From DASRJW01 sp035649435 (GTDB taxonomy: Bacteria; Krumholzibacteriota; Krumholzibacteriia; G020349025), in the NCBI GenBank assembly GCA_035649435.1, contig DASRJO010000032.1:1-30461 (forward strand): a DNA stretch of 30,461 nucleotides, in the 5' to 3' direction. The translations under genes were made by a program, and so were the position numbers. A model generated the notes under the pieces. The model saw nothing but the letters and a program-made list of their open reading frames with translations. It made no database searches and was not told where the DNA came from. Of the stretch, positions 23,751 through 30,461 are shown piece by piece; position 1 is the first letter of the stretch, and the number at the start of each line of letters is the position of its first letter.

Positions 23751-26700
23751 TGCGCGGGTTCATCGCAGGCGCCGTGCGGCGCCGCGTCACCGTCGTGATG
23801 GCTTCGCTCGCGGTCGGGGCCTTCGGCATGGTCGGCTACGAGCGCCTGCCGCTCGAGCTGTTCCCCGACATCTCTTATCCCTCGCTCACGGTGCAGACCG
23901 ACTTTCCCGACACCGCGCCGCAAGAAGTCGAGAACCTCGTCACCCGCCCGGTCGAAGAAGCGGTGGGCGTGTTGCGCGGACTCAAAGCGGTGCATTCGGT
24001 GTCGCGGCCGGGAGTCTCGGAGGTGACGCTCGAGTTCGATTGGGGCTCCGACATGGACATGCTGTCCATGGAGGTGCGCGAGAAGCTCGATCGTCTGCTG
24101 CTGCCCGTCGAGGCCGAAGAACCCATCGTCTTGCGCTTCGATCCCTCGCTCGACCCGATCATGCGCATCGCCCTGTCCGGCACGGGCGAGCTCAACGACA
24201 TGCGCAATCTGGCCGAGCGCAAGATCAAGCTCGATCTGGAGACCTTGAACGGTGTGGCCTCGGCGCAGATCAAGGGCGGTCTCGAGGACGAAATCTTGGT
24301 CGACATCCACCAGGAGCGCCTGGCGGCGCTCGGCATCCCGCTGCAGCGCGTGCGCGATGTCGTCGGCGGTTCGAACGTCAACCTGCCGGGCGGCTCATTG
24401 CGCGGCAGCGACAGTCACTTCCTCATCCGCACCCTCAACGAGTTCGACAGCGTCGACGAGATCGGCGCCGTCATCCTCGAAGATCGCGGTGGCGCGGTGG
24501 TGCGCCTGCGCGACGTGGCGACGGTGCGCATGGGCACCAAGGAACGCGAAGAGATCACGCGCGTCGGCGGCAAGGAGTGTGTCGAGATCGCCGCCTTCAA
24601 GGAGGGCGACGCCAACACGGTGACAGTGGCGCGAGGTCTGCGCGAGCGCCTCGACGAATGGAAAGGCAAGCTGCCCGAGGGTCACGAGCTCACGGTGCTC
24701 TTCGACCAATCGCATTTCATCGAGCAATCCATCCAGGAAGTGCGCGATTCGGCATTGTACGGCGGATTGCTCGCCATCATCGTGCTCTTCCTCTTTCTGC
24801 GCGAGCTCCGCAGCACCTTGATCATCGCCGCGACGATTCCCATCTCGGTGGTGGCGACGTTCATGTTCATGTACCGGATGGACATCTCGCTCAACGTCAT
24901 GTCGCTCGGCGGACTGGCGCTCGGGATCGGCAACCTCGTCGACAACTCCATCGTCGTGCTCGAGTCCATCCACCGCAAGAAGAAGCTCGGCCTCGGTCTC
25001 GGACGCGCGGCGCTCGAAGGCGCCGACGAGGTCGCCGCCGCGGTCGTAGCCTCGACCTTGACGACGGTCGCGGTCTTCTTGCCCATCGTCTTCGTCGAGG
25101 GCATCGCCGGCCAGCTCTTCCGCGACCAGGCGCTCACCGTGAGCATCAGCCAGGTGGCCTCGCTGCTCGTCGGTCTCTCGCTCATTCCGATGCTGAGCGC
25201 GCTCGGGCCCGCCATCCGCAAAGCGGATCTCGCCGGCCCGCCGCTCGACCTCGGCAACGAGGGCGACGACGAGGCCACGAGCCCGCTGACGTTGGGGCGC
25301 TTCTCGCGCCTCTACGACGGCTTCGTGCGCCGTGCCATCGCGCGGCCCTGGGCGACGATCGCGGTCGCGCTCGTGCTCTTCCTCGGCGCCATCGCCTGCG
25401 TTCCATTCCTCGGCAGCGAGCTCATCCCGCCGCTCACCGAGGGCGAGTTCGCCTTCGAGATCAAGCTACCGGAGGGCACCTCGCTCGCCGCGACGAATCG
25501 CGTCGTGCGCGAGATCGAAGCCAACGCTGCCGCGAACCCTGAGATCGCGCGCACCTATGCGCGCGTCGGCAGCCGGCTCGTCTCGGGTGGCGTGTCGACG
25601 AACGCGCTCGGCGAGCACTTCGGGCAAGTCAACATCACGCTCGCGAACCGCACCGACGAAGCGGTCGAAGAGCGCGTCGCTTCGGCGCTGCGCGCGCGCT
25701 TCGACGACATGCCCGACGTCGAGGCCCGGTTCGGCCGCCCGTCGTACTTCAGCCTCAAGACGCCGATCGAGGTCGTCCTCTACGGCGAGGATCTGGAGGC
25801 GCTCCGAAGCTACTCGCTCGAATTGTCGCACCAGCTGGCGGCGATCCCCGGCCTGGCCGACGTGCGATCGTCACTCGAGGCCGGCAATCCGGAGCTGCAG
25901 GTGGTCTTCGACCGCGAGCGCGTGGCGGCGCTCGGGCTCGACTTGAGCTCTTTGTCGACGACGTTGCAGGGCCGCGTGCAGGGCGTGGTGCCGACGCGCT
26001 ACAAGGAAGCCGACCGGCAGATCGACGTCCGCATCCGCAACCAGGAATCCGATCGCACCTCCGTTTCCGACGTGCGCAACCTCGTGCTCCCCGGGCCGGA
26101 TGGCAACCCCATTCGCTTGGTGGCGCTGGCGGACGTGCACGTGGACGAAGGTCCGGCCGAAATCCACCGGCTGCAGCAGCAGCGTGCTGCCGTCATCAGT
26201 GCCAACCTCGAAGGCAGAAGCCTCGGCTCGGCGGTCGGCGAAATCCAGGACGTACTCGCGCGCGAGGCACCGCCCAAAGGCATCAGCTCCGAGATCGGCG
26301 GCCAGAACGCGGAGATGCAGGTCTCGTTCGCCAGCCTGCGCTTCGCGCTCCTCCTCGCCGTGTTCCTGGTCTACTTGGTCATGGCCGCGACATTCGAATC
26401 GTTCATCCATCCGTTCATCGTGCTGTTCAGCGTTCCCCTCGGCATCGTCGGTGTCGTCGCCGGATTGCTGCTCACACACACCGAGATCAGCGTCATGGTG
26501 CTCATCGGCGTCGTGCTGCTGGTAGGGATCGTGGTGAACAACGCCATCGTGCTCATCGACGCGGTCAATCGCTTGCGCCGAGCGGGGATGGCAAAGGCCG
26601 AAGCCGTGGTGCGCGCCGGACACATACGGCTGCGCCCGATTCTGATGACGGCGCTGACGACGATCTTGGGGCTCGTGCCCATGGCCATCGCCTGGGGCGA

Positions 26701-26866
26701 GGGCGCCGAGCTGCGCGCGCCGCTCGCGATCACGGTGTTGTCAGGATTGTCGGTGGCGACCTTGCTGACCTTGGTGGTCATCCCGGCCATCTACGTCCTG
26801 GTGCCATCACGAGTCACGGTCGAAACGGTGAGCGGGCAGAACGCAACGCGCGGAGGCACGCCATGA
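23750..26866 (+). CDS. RND efflux pump permease, first pump of cassette B
   Basis: 1038 residues, normal for an AcrB-type proton-driven pump. TM1 is about 12-30. TM4 contains GNLVDNSIVVLES with the relay Asp at 398, and TM10 contains VVNNAIVLID, with Asn where AcrB has Lys. Two periplasmic loops (about 35-330 and 560-860) hold the porter and docking regions. It matches the first pump of cassette A through most of its length (LPEISYPTLTLQT against FPDISYPSLTVQT) but has only a short charged linker between TM6 and TM7 (DLGNEGDDEATSPL). The ATG overlaps the adaptor stop by 1 bp and AAGGA lies upstream; the 3' end overlaps the next pump by 4 bp. Substrate unknown; no outer-membrane channel gene is nearby. 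Confidence 0.92.
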   Translation: MRGFIAGAVRRRVTVVMASLAVGAFGMVGYERLPLELFPDISYPSLTVQTDFPDTAPQEVENLVTRPVEEAVGVLRGLKAVHSVSRPGVSEVTLEFDWGSDMDMLSMEVREKLDRLLLPVEAEEPIVLRFDPSLDPIMRIALSGTGELNDMRNLAERKIKLDLETLNGVASAQIKGGLEDEILVDIHQERLAALGIPLQRVRDVVGGSNVNLPGGSLRGSDSHFLIRTLNEFDSVDEIGAVILEDRGGAVVRLRDVATVRMGTKEREEITRVGGKECVEIAAFKEGDANTVTVARGLRERLDEWKGKLPEGHELTVLFDQSHFIEQSIQEVRDSALYGGLLAIIVLFLFLRELRSTLIIAATIPISVVATFMFMYRMDISLNVMSLGGLALGIGNLVDNSIVVLESIHRKKKLGLGLGRAALEGADEVAAAVVASTLTTVAVFLPIVFVEGIAGQLFRDQALTVSISQVASLLVGLSLIPMLSALGPAIRKADLAGPPLDLGNEGDDEATSPLTLGRFSRLYDGFVRRAIARPWATIAVALVLFLGAIACVPFLGSELIPPLTEGEFAFEIKLPEGTSLAATNRVVREIEANAAANPEIARTYARVGSRLVSGGVSTNALGEHFGQVNITLANRTDEAVEERVASALRARFDDMPDVEARFGRPSYFSLKTPIEVVLYGEDLEALRSYSLELSHQLAAIPGLADVRSSLEAGNPELQVVFDRERVAALGLDLSSLSTTLQGRVQGVVPTRYKEADRQIDVRIRNQESDRTSVSDVRNLVLPGPDGNPIRLVALADVHVDEGPAEIHRLQQQRAAVISANLEGRSLGSAVGEIQDVLAREAPPKGISSEIGGQNAEMQVSFASLRFALLLAVFLVYLVMAATFESFIHPFIVLFSVPLGIVGVVAGLLLTHTEISVMVLIGVVLLVGIVVNNAIVLIDAVNRLRRAGMAKAEAVVRAGHIRLRPILMTALTTILGLVPMAIAWGEGAELRAPLAITVLSGLSVATLLTLVVIPAIYVLVPSRVTVETVSGQNATRGGTP

Positions 26867-29800
26867 CATTGCCGGAGTTCGCGATCAAGCGTCGCGTGTC
26901 GATGCTGATGCTGATCACGAGCCTCGCCGTGCTCGGCACCGTCGCGCTCTTCCGCCTGCCGCTGGCGTTCTTGCCCGACTTCGAGCAACCCATGCTGTTC
27001 GTGCAGCTGCCCTACACCAACGCCTCGCCGGCGCAGGTGGAGCGTCTGGTGGTGCGGCCGGTCGAGGAAGCCCTCGGCTCGGTGGGGGGCTTGCGCAACA
27101 TGTGGTCGCACATCGGCGACCAGGGCGGGACCATCGGGCTCGAGTTCGACTGGGCGCAGAACATGAAAGTGGCGCGCACCGAGGTCTGGGAGAAAATCGA
27201 CCGCGTCCGGCGCGACCTTCCGGATGACATCGGCGACATCATGGTGTCGAACAACTGGGATTCGCGCGAGGCCGACCAGCCCATCATCGAAGGCCGCCTG
27301 GCGTCGAAGCGCGACCTGAGCGAGAGCTACGATCTGCTGGAGCGCCGCATCGTCAAGCCGCTCGAACGCATCCCCGGTGTCGCGAACGTGCGCTTGGACG
27401 GCGTCAACCCCAGGGAAGTACGCATCAACCTCGACGTCGAGGCGCTCGAGGCTCACGGCATGGACGTGCGCTCGGTCATCACCTTGCTGCAGCGCTCCAA
27501 CTTCGATCAGTCGCTCGGCAAGATCACCGACGGCGATTCGCGCTGGTCACTGCGTATGGTGGGCTCGTTCAAGACGGTCGACGAGATCAGCGAGTTCCCC
27601 ATTCGCGCCGACGGCTTGAGGCTGCGCGACGTCGCCGAGGTGCGCTACGAGGAGCCGCCGCTCGAGTACGGCCGGCACCTGGATGGGGATTTCGCCATCG
27701 GCGTCACCATCTCGCAGGAATCGAAGGCCAACACCGTCGAGGTGTGCGACGCGGTCGACAAACGCATCGCCGCCATGAACGACGACCCCGAGCTCGAGGG
27801 CGTCAACTTCCTCACCTGGTTCAGCCAGGGCAAGGAGATCCGCAAGACGCTCAAGGACCTCACGTTCACCGGCATCTTCGGCGCGATCCTGGCGGCGATG
27901 GTGCTGTACGCGTTCCTGCGCCGCGCCTCGACGACCCTGGTCTCGGTGTCGTGCATTCCGTTCTCGCTCATCGTCGCCTGCGGCTTCGTCTGGGCGCGCG
28001 GCGGTTCGATGAACACCCTGACCTTGCTCGGCCTGATCGTGGCCATCGGCATGCTGGTCGACAACGCCGTCGTGGTGATGGAGAACATCTTCCGCCACCA
28101 GGAAATGGGCGAGGATGCCAAGGAGTCTACGCGCCGCGGCTCCGCCGAGGTCGCCATCGCCGTCACCGCCGCGACCTTGACCTCGGTGATCGTCTTTTTG
28201 CCGCTCATCTACAACAAGCCGAGCGAGATGAACCTGTACTTGAAGGAGCTCGGCATCAGCGTTTGCGTCGTCATCCTGGCCTCTCTCTTCGTCAGCCAGA
28301 CGCTGATTCCACTCGCCACTTCCTGGTTCATCAAGAAGGCGCCGCGGCCGAAGTCGGCGCGCATGATCCGCTTCGAAGACGGCTACCAGCGCCTGCTCGT
28401 GTTCAACCTGCACCATCGCTGGCTCACACCGGTGATCCTGGTTCTGGCGCTCGCATCGGCATACATCCCGTTCAAGAAGGTGGACAAGAACTTCGACACC
28501 AACGAGAGCGAGCTCTTCGTCCAGGTGAACTACGACTTCAGCGAGAACCTGTCGCTGGATCGCAAGGAGGAGTTCGTCGACCGGGTGGAGGCCGCGCTCG
28601 AGCCGCATCGCGAGGCTTTGCTGGCGCGTTCCATCTACAGCTTCTGGAGCGACGGCTGGTCGATGACGCGTATCTATCTCGACGAGGGCAAAGCCAACGA
28701 AGAGAACATCAGCACCGTGCGCGCGCGCTTGCGCGAACGCCTGCCCGAGATCGCCGGCATCAAGCTCGAGGTGGCGGAGTCGAATCAGTTCTGGCGCCAG
28801 GATCGCGGCAAGCGCATCGCCCTGCAGCTGGTCGGTGAAGACTCGGAGGTCCTGGGCGAGCTGGCCGAAGAAGCCAAGCGCCGCATCGGCGAGATCCCCG
28901 GTCTGGTCGATCCGTTCGCGGGCAGCGAGGAAGGCCAGCAGGAGATCCATGTCGAGATCGACCGCGAGCGCGCCGCGCGCATGGGCGTGGCGGCGGTACA
29001 GCCGGCGCAGGTGATCGGGCTCACCTATCGCGGCCAGCGCCTGCAGCATTTCCGCACCGCCGACGGCGAGCGCGAGATGCGCGTGGCGCTCGACGAGAAG
29101 GAAACCGAGAGCACGTCGCAGCTGCACAATCTCCCGGTGTGGACGGCAGACGGCGACAAGATCCCGCTCGCGTCGCTGGCGTCGTTCGAGGAGAAGGCAG
29201 GGGAGCGCAACATCAACCGCGACAATCGCCTCACGAGCGTGTGGGTCGGGGCGCGTTTCGACGAGGGCACGCGCGAAGGCTACATGCCGCTCGTGAGCGC
29301 GGCGATGGAGGGCCTGTCGTTCCCGTACGGTTATTCGTGGACGTTCGGCCGCTGGGAGGAACGCCGCAAGGAAAAGACGCAGGAGTTCCTCACCAACCTG
29401 CTGCTCGCGCTCTTGCTCATCTTCGCCGTCATGGCGTCGCTGTTCGAGTCCGCGGGCCAGGCGATGACTCTGCTCCTGTCGTTGCCGTTCGCGCTCGCCG
29501 GCGCCTTTTGGACGCTTTATGCCACCGGCACCGATTTGGACCAGCCGGCCGCAGTCGGCCTGCTGCTCTTGATCGGCACCGTGGTCAACAACGGCATCGT
29601 CATGCTGGCCCACGTCAACCACTACCGCGGCGAAGGACTGGCGCGCGAGGAAGCCTTGGTGCGCGGCTGCCGCGAGCGCCTGCGCCCGATCGTCATGACC
29701 GCTCTCACCACGCTCATCTCGCTGGTGCCGATGGTGGTGCAGAAGCCGTCGCTGGGCGGCGTGTACTACTACTCGATGGCGCTCGTCATCATGGGCGGAC

Positions 29801-29946
29801 TGACGTTATCCACCTTCCTCACGCTCATCCTCATGCCGACGGCGACTACCCTGGTGGAGGACAGCAACGGTTGGCTGGCGCGGCTGGCTCGCCGCATCGG
29901 TCACCGCGTGCGAGTGCGTGGGCGGCAAGAAGCGCTAGCCGACTGA
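26863..29946 (+). CDS. RND efflux pump permease, second pump of cassette B
   Basis: 1027 residues with RND topology. The N-terminal helix (MLMLITSLAVLGTVAL) is followed by the first periplasmic loop. TM4 has GMLVDNAVVVMEN with the relay Asp at 400, and TM10 has VVNNGIVMLAHVN. It corresponds to the second pump of cassette A (shared SYDLLERRI.KPLER and GYSW(T/S)FGR). Compared with the first pumps, the early loop lacks the DPSLDP region, showing that first and second pumps are distinct lineages. The ATG overlaps the previous stop by 4 bp (ATGA), so all three genes are coupled. A heteromeric pump like MdtBC is a fair hypothesis. Substrate unknown. Confidence 0.92.
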   Translation: MTLPEFAIKRRVSMLMLITSLAVLGTVALFRLPLAFLPDFEQPMLFVQLPYTNASPAQVERLVVRPVEEALGSVGGLRNMWSHIGDQGGTIGLEFDWAQNMKVARTEVWEKIDRVRRDLPDDIGDIMVSNNWDSREADQPIIEGRLASKRDLSESYDLLERRIVKPLERIPGVANVRLDGVNPREVRINLDVEALEAHGMDVRSVITLLQRSNFDQSLGKITDGDSRWSLRMVGSFKTVDEISEFPIRADGLRLRDVAEVRYEEPPLEYGRHLDGDFAIGVTISQESKANTVEVCDAVDKRIAAMNDDPELEGVNFLTWFSQGKEIRKTLKDLTFTGIFGAILAAMVLYAFLRRASTTLVSVSCIPFSLIVACGFVWARGGSMNTLTLLGLIVAIGMLVDNAVVVMENIFRHQEMGEDAKESTRRGSAEVAIAVTAATLTSVIVFLPLIYNKPSEMNLYLKELGISVCVVILASLFVSQTLIPLATSWFIKKAPRPKSARMIRFEDGYQRLLVFNLHHRWLTPVILVLALASAYIPFKKVDKNFDTNESELFVQVNYDFSENLSLDRKEEFVDRVEAALEPHREALLARSIYSFWSDGWSMTRIYLDEGKANEENISTVRARLRERLPEIAGIKLEVAESNQFWRQDRGKRIALQLVGEDSEVLGELAEEAKRRIGEIPGLVDPFAGSEEGQQEIHVEIDRERAARMGVAAVQPAQVIGLTYRGQRLQHFRTADGEREMRVALDEKETESTSQLHNLPVWTADGDKIPLASLASFEEKAGERNINRDNRLTSVWVGARFDEGTREGYMPLVSAAMEGLSFPYGYSWTFGRWEERRKEKTQEFLTNLLLALLLIFAVMASLFESAGQAMTLLLSLPFALAGAFWTLYATGTDLDQPAAVGLLLLIGTVVNNGIVMLAHVNHYRGEGLAREEALVRGCRERLRPIVMTALTTLISLVPMVVQKPSLGGVYYYSMALVIMGGLTLSTFLTLILMPTATTLVEDSNGWLARLARRIGHRVRVRGRQEALAD

Positions 29947-30214
29947 ACTTCCTTCGGACGAGGCCGTTGGTAGATGGCGATCGTCTTTCGTCGGCTCGCT
30001 CGTCGCCTTCGACCCCGTCGATCCGAAGCGAAGCGCACCCCACATCGTCAACGACCTCGACAGCCAACTGACCTCCCGCGTGACACCACGCCTGCAGGAG
30101 TGGGCGCGAGATCGCCTCCCGCGGGTGGCATGCCCCTCTCTCCCAATCGAATCGCTGAGCGCCACGGCGTCGCCGCGATCACGGCAGAAGCCATTCTGCG
30201 CCGGAGGTGCAGCC
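29947..30214. other. 268-bp gap between RND cassette B and the integrase; possible attI position
   Basis: No convincing gene. Reading frames on the minus strand here have no ribosome site or recognisable motif. By analogy with integrons, an attI site would lie just 5' of the integrase gene, i.e. in this gap, but I found no clear GTTRRRY core site by eye. Short stems such as GCGTG/CACGC are too weak to call. Confidence 0.3.
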
Positions 30215-30461
30215 ATGCAGCGACGCGTTCCAATCCGCAACCCCGAGCCGGACGGGGCCACCAAGCGGGGAGGGCCGGTACGGCTTCTCGATCGCGTGCG
30301 TGCGGCAATCGAAACGCGTCACTACAGTCGGCGAACCGAGCGCGCGTACATCGGGTGGATTCGGCGGTTCATCGTCGCGAACGGCAAGCGACATCCTGCC
30401 GAAATGGGTGCGAGGGAAGTCGAAAAGTTCCTCTCGACCCTCGCGACCGAAGCGAAGGTGA
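30215..30461 (+). CDS. Integron-type tyrosine recombinase, N-terminal part (runs off right edge)
   Basis: 82 complete codons from the ATG at 30215, preceded by GGAGG 7 nt upstream. Residues about 22-82 match the N-terminal SAM-like DNA-binding domain of integron integrases and related phage-type integrases: VRLLDRVRAAIETRHYSRRT, then ERAYIGWIRRFI, GKRHPAEMG, REVEKFLSTLA and the start of EAKV. The catalytic domain (Arg-His-Arg-Tyr) and the extra alpha-helical patch that would prove an IntI are beyond the window. IntI genes are normally transcribed away from their cassette array, so an array would lie to the left, where a chromosomal RND operon sits instead. This suggests an empty integron, an inverted or solitary integrase, or another xer-like element. 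Confidence 0.8.
   Translation, partial: MQRRVPIRNPEPDGATKRGGPVRLLDRVRAAIETRHYSRRTERAYIGWIRRFIVANGKRHPAEMGAREVEKFLSTLATEAKV

Noticed and set aside
27547..29622. Minus-strand 691-residue frame opposite the second pump of cassette B
   Set aside because: Antisense shadow with the same His/Asp/Gln-rich composition.

Overview
The window is high-GC, gene-dense DNA from a Gram-negative (diderm) bacterium. Two cassettes of periplasmic adaptor plus RND inner-membrane pump genes, a lipoprotein and a YggX-type protein support a diderm. Clear GAGGAG or GGAG Shine-Dalgarno sites precede most starts, and several starts are TTG or GTG. The phylum cannot be fixed by eye; the style (RecD2, S1-repeat protein, glycine-zipper lipoprotein, integron-type integrase) suits an environmental lineage such as an uncultivated FCB-group, Acidobacteriota or Myxococcota-like organism. 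That placement is inference.

Layout. (1) 1-3512, minus strand: a four-S1-domain RNA-binding protein, a radical SAM protein with extra C-terminal cysteines, and the N-terminal third or so of a RecD2 helicase that runs off the left edge. (2) 3685-5793, plus: QueD, a BON-like small protein and a TPR protein. (3) 5878-13664, minus: adaptor-pump-pump RND cassette A. (4) 13827-14774, plus: a threonine dehydratase. (5) 14778-15634, minus: yggX and a hotdog thioesterase. (6) 15825-17018, plus: a lysine/proline-rich histone-H1-like protein and a glycine-rich lipoprotein that seems to lack a normal start codon. (7) 17046-21369, minus: a tightly coupled trio made of a GcvT-family folate-dependent enzyme and two FAD oxidoreductases of the phytoene-desaturase/PYROXD2 type. 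(8) 21626-22407, plus: a small three-helix membrane protein and a VOC-fold protein. (9) 22599-29946, plus: adaptor-pump-pump RND cassette B, the same gene order as cassette A. (10) 30215 to the right edge, plus: the N-terminus of an integron-type tyrosine recombinase.

How the genes work together. In each RND cassette an adaptor should link two non-identical pump subunits to an outer-membrane channel encoded elsewhere; first pump matches first pump and second matches second between cassettes. The gcvT-FAD-FAD trio overlaps by 4 bp at both junctions, suggesting one pathway, possibly oxidative demethylation of an amine with transfer of the one-carbon unit to tetrahydrofolate. The remaining genes look like small housekeeping units. 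Points most worth following up are the GcvT/flavoprotein trio, the hydrophobic insertion in the first pump of cassette A, the probable ATC start of the lipoprotein, and the cassette-less integron-type integrase at the right edge. No rRNA, tRNA, CRISPR array or insertion sequence was seen.
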